A stretch of 64,000 nucleotides of DNA from Emydura subglobosa (taxonomy: Eukaryota > Chordata > Testudines > Chelidae). Where the stretch lies: contig ML679970.1 of the NCBI GenBank assembly GCA_007922225.1, forward strand, positions 21,068,290 to 21,132,289, given 5' to 3'. This document shows positions 26,301 to 38,400 of this stretch, piece by piece. Position 1 is the stretch's first letter, and the number at the start of each line of letters is the position of its first letter. A program made the translations under genes and the position numbers. Under the pieces are notes generated by a model. It searched no databases. It was given only the letters and a program-made list of their open reading frames with translations, and was not told the origin of the DNA.

Positions 26301-28839
26301 CATTCACTATATAATACAGTATTTGTATATAATAGTAAAGTTGACATTTTTACTTAACTAATACTATTCAGGGATCTTCCACTTTAAGTATATTATACAT
26401 GCTGTCCTACCATAAAAAGTCTCAGCATCATCATCATTTTAGGCTCTTCCCCAGTGCAGTGAATAATTATAAAAGGACACTGTTAAGTTTCTTAATTCTT
26501 TTATTTTTAAGAAAGTCCTTATAAATGTTACAAACAATAACTTTGTTTTAATAAGCTAAGCATTTTTATAATCTAATTTACTTTCACTGTTCACATTTTT
26601 GCATTTTTTCTCAGTTTGGACAATGGAAACAGACTGTGGGTTTCACTTCTGCTTCTTATCAGCTTCTAGTCAAATTCACTTTCTGATTCTCAGGTGCTAA
26701 CCAAAAGCTGCAATATTTGGGTGGCTAACACCACAGGGAAATGATTTGTTAAAAAAAAAGTTCCTAATGAACAAAAATACACAGAAACATTTCTATTGGC
26801 CTTCAGTTTTGTAAAATCTTTCAGGCCTACAAGCAGAACAGAAAATAGCAAAGAAAAGCACAAAGCCAATTGTTTCTGCTTCAACACTGTAAATAAAATT
26901 TGTCACACTGTCCCCAAATAATGAATAAGCATGGGAACTAGTAATAATAAAGATGACTGGATGATCAGATGTTTGCCTGTGTTCATAGTTAGGCTACTGG
27001 TATCCTTGAAACCCCTACCTATCATACTGACCAAGACTGTCTTAATGTTTCTTGTACTCTTCCATTAGTCTTCCTATATCCATTTGTTGTTTCTGGTCTT
27101 ATACATTGATTGTAAAGCACCTTGGAACAGAAACCACCATTTTTGCTCTATGTTTGTACGGCGCCAAACACAATGGGATCCTGATTCATAAATGGGGCTT
27201 ATAGGCACTATAGTAATACGAATAATAAATATGTATGTTTCAAGCACCATCTTTTTCTGCTTTGTGATCTCACCAGCTATTGCAGGAGAACTGTGGAATT
27301 CTGAATAGGGTATTTAAGCAGGAAAATAAAGGAGGAAGAAGTAGTTTTCAAATGCTGTGTTTTCAAATGCGAATAGGCTTGTAGTTTTTGAATTTGTGCA
27401 GATGCATTGGTTTAGGATGACAAAGTGTTAATATTTTTAAATTTCACCTTTAAACATTTCTGGTTCTACAAATCTAAGCACTTATAACAAATAACAAATT
27501 CCTGACATTTCAGCAGGAACTTAAAACACATTTTTACAGTAGAAACAGGAACACATCCAGTACTAGTCATATGGCATGTGTACTGAACAGCCTGAAGTGT
27601 CAGTATGAATTCCTGCAAAGCACACACTAATAGGAGTCTGAAGATACAGAACTAAAACTAAACTACTAACGCTCGGCGAGACTGCAAACTGTAATGCTCC
27701 AAAATGAATGTAAAGATGTTTATATCAGATTTGTCAAGAACAGTTGTGAAACATACAGTTATCCTCCTTCAAACCATTAGTTATTATATATGATACACCA
27801 GAAGAGCTAAAGAAAATAAATCAAGTATTTTATTTCCAGGCTTTCAACATGGGTAGCCTCTTATACCGAAACTGAACAAGATGTATGCACAATTTTATTT
27901 AATATTCAAGTACATACACAGAAGATCAAGTGCAGGTAAAAGTAGCCAAGATAATGGTGATTACAAATGTAATTAATACTACTAAGCTTTAAAAATAAGA
28001 TTTTTCTCTACACATCCTATACTGGAGGTGGCATAAATAGTAGCAAAAATATTACTAAAATGGAAAAGATACATTCCCAGGAAAAGCAAAGTTTTCACAT
28101 ATCCTGGGACCCCTAAGGATTTTCAAAATAAAATTGGACAAAAATAAGTATAGTCAAAAACTATATTAGTGAAGGATCACTTTGAAATGCATGGAAAATA
28201 TCTTAAATATGAACCAAAATGCTGATGCTAGTGCATTATATTTTTCTATGGAAATTGCATCTTGATATAGATTTTACCCTTTTTATGTAATTTCTATATT
28301 CAGGTAAACAACATATGTGGATGTACTAGTGAAAGGTGATGGCTTGACAACCAAAGAGACTCAGTTGCCCTGCTTGCAATTGAACACCCAGCGGCAAGGC
28401 CAGCTTTCTAAACTCTTACCTGGAGAGACCACCTGCAGGAGGCGGCAGGACTCAGTTTCTATGACCCAGTCAATCCCAACTTTTTCCTGAGACTACCAAC
28501 AAATCATACATTACGTTTTGGGATAAGGCATTGAAAGATAAATACCAAGGTGTTACACACTGGCAGGAGCCATGAACCAAGGGAACTGTCCTTATCTTTA
28601 AACAAATAAAAAGACTCAAAATGTACGCTGAATATTTTGTTTTGCTTGAAAGTTACCTTCTCGAAGTGCTGTCTGGAAAGCAGCACAGGGCTGTTGGATT
28701 GGGGACTCTTGTTGTAGGAGGGGCTGTATTTACCAGCATCTTTCCATTCAGGGTGTCTTGTTCTGCCCTGGTTATCACGGTACACACAGGCCCGGCGGAT
28801 GCCATCTGCTCCCAAAGCGCAGGCCGTGCGCCCACACAT
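20337..28839 (-). CDS. HMCES: HMCES, SRAP-domain abasic-site crosslinker (6 coding exons)
   Basis: HMCES binds abasic sites in single-stranded DNA at replication forks and forms a protective thiazolidine crosslink through its N-terminal cysteine. Coding exons on - run 28839-28657, 25783-25640, 23343-23224, 22291-22131, 21487-21295 and 20540-20337, together 334 aa (human about 354). The start is fixed by MCGRT, because Cys2 must become N-terminal after Met removal. The active-site set is intact: Cys2, Asn96 in TSNCRSD, Glu127 in GFYEWQ and His201 in IHNRMP. The C-terminal tail is less conserved and has MLDWLKNK and LMHQWLKK, either of which could be a PCNA-type peptide (inference). All exons join in frame. 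Intron 4 uses a GC donor, and the exon 3 donor here, GTACTG, is weak. A leader exon must lie upstream, since an acceptor (TTTCCTTTAG) precedes exon 1 at 28854. COPG1 follows upstream in the same direction. Confidence 0.95.
21488..22130 (-). other. HMCES: GC-AG intron of HMCES
   Basis: The exon ends AATAG and the intron begins GCAAGT, with the acceptor TTCTCCCATGTTTAG. Splitting the Arg codon as AG|A restores the conserved IH-N-R-M-P segment. A GT donor in this position would not keep the frame with the next exon. This is a textbook GC-AG donor (AG|GCAAGT) and the only one seen in the window. Confidence 0.85.
24023..25141. mobile_element. Non-autonomous hAT transposon with perfect 8-bp duplication
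   Basis: The 1,119-bp element begins CAGTGTTTCTCAACC and ends GGTTGAGAAACTATG. These are inverted repeats of the hAT/Charlie type. It is flanked by identical 8-bp copies of CTCTAGAC at 24015-24022 and 25142-25149. The inside is unusual: A/T-rich ends, a GAGAGAG tract, then about 550 bp of GC-rich imperfect tandem sequence built on GCTGGGAGCTG and CTGCTGCCCACCTCC words (about 24500-25080). No transposase is visible. It sits in HMCES intron 2, between coding exons 2 and 3. Confidence 0.85.
25784..28656. other. HMCES: HMCES intron 1, A/T-rich
   Basis: A/T-rich intron with A- and T-runs (for example near 26031) and an L2-like tail at about 27105-27232. No gene or exon is seen beyond those of HMCES. 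Confidence 0.65.
27105..27232 (+). repeat. L2-like LINE tail
   Basis: The words TTGTAAAGCACCTTGGAACAG, TTTGTACGGCGCCAAACACAA and TAATACGAATAATAAAT match the other tail copies in this window (11190, 33340, 46770, 55043). It lies in HMCES intron 1. Confidence 0.55.
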
Positions 28840-29649
28840 TCTTCACAAGTTTCCTAAAGGAAAAGGGCATTATATTCTGTAGAACAATAGCCTCAAATCT
28901 CACTTCAGGTAACGAAGCATGATCACATTTCTTCTTCGCATTGGATACAAAAAGAGCAATTTACTACATGCATGTCTTCCTCTACAACTCAGCCCCTTGT
29001 CCACTCTATGGCAAAGTGTTGGGGCATTATTATTTACAGAGCCCAGAAGCCTGTTGGATATTGTATAGACAGAGCCCCTAAGGCTTTAATAATCTAAGTA
29101 AACATGCAATGAACAGATGATCGAACATGAGACAAGTGACAAACATGTCATATTTAATGCATTCCACACGCTTCCATGGGCCTTTTTATGCTTGATTCCC
29201 CATACCTGTCCCCCTAGCTATTATGTTAACATGTCTTTCAGTGGGATGACTAAGGATTGCAGCTGAATGACATTTAGTGGAGCAAGGAGGACACATGCTC
29301 CATCATATCTTTAATTGTTACAGGGTGCTCAGATAGCAGGAACAGGTGCCCTGAAAAAAAACAAGATGGATTGGTAACACTGCCCACTATTACTCACTGA
29401 TATAGCCCCCTGGGGGGGGAAGCCCTTTATTCCCGTTTTCACTTTAAGCATGCATTTAAATCTACAGGAATCAGTAAGTCCGTAGAGGCCTCAAGAAGCA
29501 CAGCCGTGGGAAAGCATTGGGGAGTGGGGATTCCTGGGTCACTGGACTGTTGAACTGGGGTCTCTCACTACAAGAGGGACTTGAGGGCCTGCCCGGTGGT
29601 GGATGGACAAGGGGACAGAGATGGGCTTAAGGGGTCCCTGGCCAAGGCA

Positions 29650-30700
29650 GATCAGGGGGCTGGGAAGGGGTATTAGTGGGGCGGGGGGAGGGGAGAATGT
29701 GGGGGGTTCCTGGCAGGGAAGGGGGCTTAGGGGCTCCTTGCCCGGGAGCTGAGGGGTTCCTCCCAGGGGAAAGGGGCTGCGTGCAGAGCTCCCCGCCTGA
29801 GGGCTGTCGGGCTCCCCGCCCGACGGAGGGGGGATCCCGCTGGGCAGAGGAGAGCTGCCGGGCCCCGTCCCTGCCCCGGGACTGAGGCAGGCTGAGGAGA
29901 AGTTCCTGCCCGGGGCCCCCGGGGGGAGAAAAGGCTGGGGCGGGGGGGCTGCCCCCACGGTGGATTTCTACCGGGCTCCCCTCTGTCTCCCGCAGGCCGC
30001 TCCGCCGCCCAGGCGCGCTCGGGTCCCGCTCTCCTGTCACCGACCTCGGCCCTCAGCTCCTGCTGCAGCCAACGGCTCGGGGGGCGCGAGGCGCGGCCCA
30101 GCCCGCCGCCGCCTGTGAGTGGGCGGCGATGGGCACGTGACTGGAGGCTGCGGGCACGCGCGGCCCGGCCCGGCCCGCCCGTCGCTAGTCGTTCTCTGCC
30201 TGCCCCACGGAGACTGGCGGGGGCGCGCGCCTCTGCGCCCGGCCGGGGGTGGGTGAGGGGCAGCCGCTCACAGTCTCTCTCTGTCCACCCGGAGTCAGAC
30301 CCGCCAGGCTTCCCCGCGAGCCGCGCCGCAGAGGGGGCTGAGCCCGGGGCTTTGCCGGGCTGGCCCCGCTCCCTGCCCCTCAGCTCACCGCCGCCGACCC
30401 CGCGCTGGGCTGTCACTGCCGGGGCAGGGGAGGGGAGGGAAAGGCCGCGTTTGGGAGCTGTCTAGCCCGGCGGTGGAGGGAGAGCCGGGCGCCTCCGCTC
30501 CCCGCCGTCTCTCGCTCGGGCTGCGCTGCGCGCCACTGCGGGACGCAGCTCGGCTGCACACAGTAGCCATGAACCTGCCCGCGGAGTCACCCGTGCAGAG
30601 GACCTGGAAAATCCTGCCAGTCCTAGGGGGTGGGGCCGTATCGCCATCGCCCCGTAGCCCAGGCCCCCCCCCCCCCGAGTTGCTGGCATGAGCGTTCCTG
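29650..30700 (-). promoter_or_regulatory. HMCES: CpG island, probable HMCES promoter and first exon
   Basis: GC- and CpG-rich block about 1-1.8 kb upstream of the HMCES start codon, between HMCES and the 3' end of COPG1. The acceptor before the MCGRT exon implies a non-coding first exon, and this is the only suitable island. On the - strand GGCGGCG|GTGAGCTGAGG near 30384 is a possible donor for it. The exact start was not resolved. Long open frames in the island are artefacts of composition. Confidence 0.6.
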
Positions 30701-32277
30701 TCTCTCAGCCATGCTGCCGGCTACACACCTCTGACAAAGACCTGCCCACGCCCCTCCCCTGTGCGGCCAGGCTCTGTGCCCACAGGACGCGCGGCCAGCT
30801 GGCACAGCCCCTCAGCCTTGTGTTTTGCTACAATTCCCATAGCGCTGCTGCTGCAGGTGCAGCAAAGGGGGAAATAGGATCACTCTGGTAAAGCAAACCA
30901 CGGAGTTCATTCTTCCAGCAGATAGACCGCCACAGAAGCCTCCGGCTAGCACCAGTGATTGCACACATGCTTATGTTGCCTTACAGTGGCCAAAGTGTCA
31001 GGGCCAAGAGCCAACATTTGCTTTTTTTAAAAAACACAGGAAGACAACCGAAGTGGGAGGCTCATGCAGAAGGTGACGAGTAATGGGAACTCCTTGAGTA
31101 GTAGCAAGGGATACGGTGAGCCCTACTACAAAGTGCAAGATGTGACCAGAAGGGACAATGACAAAAACTGGTGCTGCCCTACATAATCCTTATGCTTCCT
31201 CTATAAACCATGCAAGACCTGCATGGTCTATGAATCTCACCTCCAGTTGTACACATCTTGTCAGTCTTGCAGCAGTGAGTTGCTGCAATGTCTTTGGCTA
31301 CACCTTTGGGCCAATAATAAATGATGTAAATTCAATCAGGATCTTAATATTTTGTTTAATGTTACATTACATGGTGACAAGTTGCATAAAATACAGGCAG
31401 AATAGAACAAAGATCAATTACAGGTGCTAGAAGCAGACATCTCTCCAGGATTCCCCTCATCTGGCATAAACTCACGTTAATCAAAATGATGGTTCCAACA
31501 GAGGAATGACAACAGCGCTGGTTGATATATTACACACTGTCTGATATTATACCAATCACTATATTGCTTCTTTCATACCCAAAAATCTAATTGGTCACTT
31601 TTCTCAGGAAACTACACCACACCAAAATTACATAATCCTCCACTGCTTACACAGTAGGCTTTCAACGCTGGATCTAAGTACAAGAGAGAAACCAGTTACC
31701 AATAACAAGGGGAATGTGAACAGCCCAACCAATTATACAGACAGTATGTTCAACTGATCTGCACTTTCTAGAGACTATTTCCATCTGACATGGTTGTGCA
31801 AAGCTAGAGCTAGGCACTCATTTCCCGTTCTTTGACTGACTGAATATAACTGCAAGCCAGCCATTTCAAACCTACTGTGTTGAAGGATAAGTATTCTGGG
31901 AGAAGATCAGCCTCTCATTTTCATTCAAGATACCAGAGGAAGGCAGCCAAGTTCTGTAGCTTGATGGAGAGGGAATTTTATTCTTTTATTTATTTACCAT
32001 CTCCTGTTTTTAAGGGTCTTTTAAAGATATAAAAATACTAGCAAAATTAGTGTAATTAAAAACACACTAATTTCAGATTCCAAGTGACCACTTAGTGAGT
32101 TTGATACACTGTTACCATGATAGGAATTGTTAGAAAAGCCTTCATTGCAAACACAGGACCCCTATGCTGCAGAGTCCAGCAACTTGGTATTAAATGGGCT
32201 GATTCAGAGGGGTTCATAGATTTAAGTAAAACTGAATGCTTCCTAAAACCTCCTATCAGGGCTTAAAACACCATGAT
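30701..32277. other. Spacer between HMCES promoter and COPG1 3' end
   Basis: No gene seen. The island tails off near 30850, and the rest is A/T-rich without recognisable coding motifs. A cluster of further TTTATT words near 31976-31995 could be distal polyadenylation signals for COPG1. Confidence 0.6.
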
Positions 32278-32283
32278 TTTATT
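32278..32283 (-). terminator. COPG1: Candidate polyadenylation signal of COPG1
   Basis: AATAAA on the - strand about 155 bases after the COPG1 stop. It is the nearest signal, so the short 3' UTR form is plausible. A second cluster lies near 31976-31995. Confidence 0.6.
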
Positions 32284-32435
32284 TAGAAAAACCCATATAA
32301 CTGCCCTAGTTTTACTAATGATAAAAAGCTGCTGTACTGACTGTGATTCCAATTCAGTGTCCAAAACAGAGGGGAGCAGACCACAAGAACATTCTCCCTG
32401 TATGGGCCTTATGTCAAAGTGCAGTCTCAGAAAGT

Positions 32436-35400
32436 TTAGCCCACTGAGGCCATGATTATGTCCACAGGAAGTTCTTCTCCACCGCGGGCTGTGACCTGCA
32501 TTGTTACAGTGTCTGTCAGGACGAGACGAGCACGCACCAAGAGGTCATGGCCGCCCCGAAACACTCCTGGAACAGAGAAGGGAAGAGGGAAGAAAATACG
32601 GTGTTTGAATGCCACTAGCTCATGCATCAAATTCTAAGGATATTCATCTGGCTGAAACAAGATCCACTCTCTTATACTTGAGACTCAAATGGGGAGAAGA
32701 TCAAGACATTGCTGATATCACCATCAGTTGTTCACCTAGCGTGCATCTTAGTTTAGAATTACATTTAGTTTGTTGCTCAAGGCCTCCTTACGTCTCCCAT
32801 AGGATACCTCAAGTTCACCTTATTCTCCAAATCCAGGGACTCCCACACAAGTTGGAGTGACAGCGCTCTGAAGATCATGTAGGACAGGTCTGAACTCAAT
32901 TCAAACTATCCCAAAGGATTGGGCTTACCCCCGTCCCTACTCTCAAGTAATTCTTCTGATCCCAACAATATCAGCTGCCTGGAACGTGGAGGGATGGGGA
33001 GAAAAATGGGCAGGCCAATGAATCTTACATGTGGCTGTGGCAACTGAGCGATACGCTGTGCACTAGGCTGGGCTAACATCCTGAGCATTACGGGTCAGTC
33101 TCAAAACAGAGAAATCCATGTGTATCTCAAGAGTGGCCAAGAATGACACACAAGGTAGGGCAGAGATCCCTACAGAGAATCCCAACAGCTTACCTGCCAA
33201 GTACAATGTGTGTGAGTTCTTGTTGTCTGGCACTTTATCCGATCGCTCACAGGGCTGCATCCCCAGGAACTTCACAATATTACTGACCGCCTCTGTTCAA
33301 AGAAATAACAGAGGGTCAGTTTCATGGGTTTAACAGTGTCCAAATGTATAGTAAGGCCCTCCCAATACAAAGAAGAGATGTGGTCTCTGCCCCAAGTGGC
33401 TTACAAAGTAGCTCTTCAGGGCAGAGACTGTGCCTCCATATAGGTTCAATGGGGCCCTAATCCAGAGAGAGATCTTTGGGACACTAATGCAATACAAATT
33501 ATAAATAATAATTCTGGACATGACACAGCAAGGGTGCAGGGTAACATGAAGGAGGACATGGACAGCATCAAGATGACTGCACAGTAATTCAGCGAGGCTA
33601 GTTCACGCACAGTAGCACAACTTAACTATTTGAGGAGGTAAGTGGATAAAATGAAGAAGGAGACAATGAGCTTCTTTTAGGCCTTGCAGGAGACATAGGT
33701 CTTCAGGAGGGATTTAAAAGAAGAATGGGTTGTAGCTTTGATGACCAGCTAAGGAAGGGCATTCCACGCACCAGGTGACATGGAAGAAACCATGGAGACA
33801 GCCAAAGAGAAGAGATGAGGGACAGCAAACTAAGGACTAATCTCCATCAGACATTGACCATTAAAGGGAGCAACACAAAACTGTATGATGAGAGCCCAAT
33901 ATAAAAGTACCCAGACTTCAATGGGCTTTGGAAGAGGCCCAGATAGTGTCTTTAAAATAAATAAATAAATAGATGGTGAGAACAAGAGGGGTCACTTCAC
34001 GATCCCTCCTCTCCAGCTTCGTATTACCTCTATGATTTACTCCTCCTTCCAACCTTGGGCCCCAGTACAGCCTCTCTCCTTCTGTGTGAGGAGGGCTAGA
34101 GTTAAGGCTGAATCATGTTCCAGCTTCTTGAAAAGGATGTTGTTGAAGACCAGTGTGAGATGCTCCCTTTCTTCCTCACCACATGACACTCCCAGTCCCA
34201 AAAAGCTAAGGTTACTCAGAATTTAGGATTTGTTTCCACCCCTTTTTGTCATGAAAGCCCAATACTATGCATAATGGACCAAATCCTCCACTGGTATAAA
34301 TCCAATTGCTTCTATGAAGTTACACCAGGGATGAATTTTGCCAATCATAATCTTACTCAGGAGGAGATCTGTATTGGACCTTAGATCTCAACTGAGACTC
34401 CAATTTCAAAGTGTAGAACTAGAGGTCCAAGGGAGCCTCCAGCAGACCAAAGGGAACCACAGCTCTAAGGGTATGTCTACACTGCAGCTGGGAGGTGTGA
34501 TTCCCAGCGTGGATAGACAGACTCATGCTAGCTCAGCTCAAGTTAGTGCACACAAAATAGCAGTATGGATGTTGCCGTAATGGCAGTGGCTTGGACTAGC
34601 CTCCCAAGCTCAGATCCATGGGGGCGGTGGGCCTGGACTTGGGCAGCTAGCCCACGCCACTGCCAGTGCCAGTGCCCCATAACCCACACTGCTAGTTTTA
34701 GCATGCTAGCCTGAATCTGTTTACCCAGGCTGGAAATCACACCTCCCAGCTGTAGTGCAGGCATACTCTAAAAAAGCCAGAATTCAGACTCTGCCACTTG
34801 CAAACAGGGAAACACTAGGAGTTCTGTGCACGTCAGAGACTTCCTTACCTTCCAATGTTTTAATGGTGGATAAAGTGAAGGTCTCTTCCTTTTCAAACTC
34901 ATCACCCACCTCATCCCAGGCTGCTCCAAAGTTTGGCTTCAGAACCCTCTGGATGTGATCAGCTACTGTTACCTCGATGTCTTCAAGCTGATAGGGAAAA
35001 GAAGTTTGACAGACATAGGATTGTTCTTGCTAGGGAAAGCATTAGACTTGACTCATTAAAATCAAGTAAAGATTCATGTTTGATCATGGATTTTCTCAGA
35101 ATTAGCTCCCTGTCCCCTTTCTGATTTACTTGAGCAATGATATTTTGATACAATCTGTTTGGATTGGGTATTGCAGTTGGAAGAGCCATCATTTCTGTGG
35201 TCAATACTGTACAGTGAGAATGCCAGGTCCAAGAAGGACTGAAGTCGTTGGAGTCCATAATGGAGAAGGGTACATGCCTGCATTTGAGACTTTCTTGGGA
35301 TATTTCATAGCCGACACCATCTACCACTGCATGTTAGGTCAGCTGAGCTGTTGCTGTGGCCACGTTTATGGGAGGTGGAACTTGTCTCACTGGATAAGCC

Positions 35401-38400
35401 CCTCTCTTTAGTGCATATACATTTGGAAACACTCCTCTACAGGGGTATAATCAAAATCTCCTCATAATTCTAGTTTAATTAATGGAGTGTGATTGTTATT
35501 TAAAATTGCTTAAGTGCCATAGCAGAGAGGGATAAGTGTCTCTTATAACCTGGCATAGAGGAGGGTCTGCTTGCAGTGTCCTTTAGAATCTCCTCTCTAT
35601 TCCCTCTGCTTGGATACAGCTCCATCAGCTCTTTCTACAGCTCATGCTGACCTACTGACCAGTAGTTTCTACAATCAGACACTAAACTGTCTGGTGAGGA
35701 AGGGGCAGGGAAATACAGGAGCCAACAGAACAGGTCAAGGTTGAGACACATCACATCTCCTCCTCCAAAGGACAAACAATGCCACCCTGTGTAAAGTGAC
35801 CAAAGCTTTTGGCTAAGCTCAAAGTAACTTTTCCCTCCCAAAGAGCAAGAGAGACCCTCAGCACGAAGTATGGTTTTGTGCACAAAAGCTCTGTCTGGCT
35901 ATAGCAGCAGACTCCAACAGAAACCCTTACACAGAACGTTAATACAGGGCACCCTTCCAAAAGTTCAGGGGCCAGCAATGGAATTTCCTTGGTACTAGAG
36001 TCAGGCTCTGGCCTATGAAGTGAAACCCATTCAGTGCAAGAGCTGGCCAAACACAGTGTCCTCCATTCATTAAGCCAGCTCCTGTGTTGGTGGAGCCCAC
36101 TGTCTTGTTTTGAGCACCGACAGGTTATTTTTAAAGTAAAAAACACTTGTTCAAGAACAGAAGGAGCTTTATTTACCCTCCAGCAGAGAGTTCTAGTGCA
36201 CAGGAGGACTGCCCATGCTGCCCAAAGTGTAGGTAGGAATAGCTTTGCCAACATCCCTCATTCCTGACCTGTGACACACCCTGCTAACCCAGGGTGAACC
36301 AACCTGAGGGAGACACCACAGCCTCCATAAAGACAAATGTCCAATGTATCCAAGTATGTGCATGGAAAGTACTCACAGGAAGGAACTCCAGGTGAGGTAG
36401 AGTAAACCATCTGTCCATGCTGAGATTTTATAGCTTGTTAAGCTCAGAGCTTCTTTAAATTTGTGTCTTGGCCCCAGCAATCAGAAGAGCATATGCAGAG
36501 ATGGGGAAATTCATTACAAGGAACCCCACATCCCTCTCCACAGACGGTGCCCAAACCATCTGTGGCCAGATTACGTTTAAGAGGAACAGGCCACTGGTAC
36601 ACAGAAAATAAAAGGGAAACAAAAGCCCCTTAACCTACTGATGCTCTATCAGATCCTTACCACATACTCATCCTCATAGCCCTCATCGTCCGCTTCGCCA
36701 GTGTTTGGGTCACAATCCTTGACGGTGAATTTCATCATGCAGCTGAATGTACAGGCCACTGGGGAGGAGGGTGGCAAAGGAAAGGTTCACATTACGATCT
36801 GACAAGCATTTCTTTTCATGAGCAGGAGCCTCATTTAGTGTTTAAAATAGGGGACTGGAAGAGTCTTAGGTTCTATCCCCAATTCTGCCACTGACTTGCT
36901 GTGTGAACTTGGGCAAATCACTTGGCCTCTTTGTGCTTCCGTCTCCCAAATATGAAATGTATACATTCTATTTATTTAGATTTACTAAATGATTATCGAT
37001 TCAGGGGGTTGTGAGAATTTGTTAAACACTGAGACTTTCATATTAAATTATATTATTCTTCATGGCAGGATCTCAAATAACTTTAGAAATGCTCATTAAA
37101 TAATCCTCACCAGCCCCCTGTGAAATATTGAAGATATTATCTAGGAGACACTTCACCTGCCACTGAAGTCAGCCACCTCTGCATTGCAACACAGCAGCCA
37201 ATTAATACTTCACTACAAATTAAGATAGGCAGTAACGAACCACCCCAGATGACAAAGAAAAGAGGTACAGTAGTCATCACTTGAGTTACTATAAAGAAAA
37301 CCAAATGAGACTGAATCATGGAGAGAAGCCATTTCGCTGTCTGCTTGGTGAGGGCATAAGTGAGCTGTACCCATGCTAGTAGGCACACTGAGTTCTATCT
37401 ACCTACTGTAGGGACTTATATGACCCCTCATTACCACAGTATCTGGGTGCATCACAAACATCTCAAAGCATCGTGAGGTAGAGCAGGGTGATTATCCCTG
37501 TTTCACACTTGAAGAACTGAGACACAGGGTCACTAAGTGATTTGCCAAGGTCACATTAGAAGTCTGTGGCACAACAGGGAACTAGATCTGTCTTCTGAGT
37601 CCAGGGCTAGTGCCCTCACCACCAGACCATCCTTCCTCTCTTTATAAGTTACCCAAGCTCTCCCATCTTTCATTCATAAAATTCAGTAGGGTAGTGGTAA
37701 GGGCATTTCCAGTGCAACAGGTGACCCAGGCCTATGCTGGCCGGGGAAAAATGGCCACTTTTAAGAGGTTAGATTAGACGAGGAAGGAATTTAAGATCTG
37801 TTCATTGACGTGAGAACCTCCAAATGCAGTTCCCACCCCATAGACTTTGTCAGTAGCCAGCATCACGTTAACTGTTACATTCATGCCAAGGAGTCTTCCT
37901 AGCATCTGAGAAGAAGGAAGACAAAGGGCTGTGCACAGCCTCGCTCTGAACTGCTCTGGAGAAAGTTAACTTAGGAGACAAAGCGGGAAGAATTCTTTCA
38001 GGAGGGGAGCCTGGAGAGCTATATTGCACAGAGTAGTGAAGAGCAATCGTACTTGGTGCTGTTGGATGGTGCAGTCACTTACCAGCTATAGCAAATGGCT
38101 TGGACATGGGGCAGAGTGAATACATTATGGTTTATTTGAGGGGAATGGGAATCTATGAGGACAAGCCACTTACCTGCCGTCGGGTCCTCTTCAGACAGTG
38201 CCACCAGTGTGTAGCAGATACCAGGCTGGTTATACAGTAGGCTTTTGGCAGGTATGTAGCCAATGACCTCATACCCCTCTGTCGGCTCCATCTGCACCGT
38301 GACGTTCTCCAGGATCTGATCATTCAGTGTATTTGTACAATCAAACTACACAGGGAAGGAAAGAGAAGCAACAGCTTGAAGCCATTAACAATGGACATAA

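Noticed and set aside
29539..30416. Open frames of 137-229 residues in the HMCES CpG island
   Set aside because: Pro/Gly/Ser-rich composition without family motifs. The interval fits a promoter and non-coding first exon.
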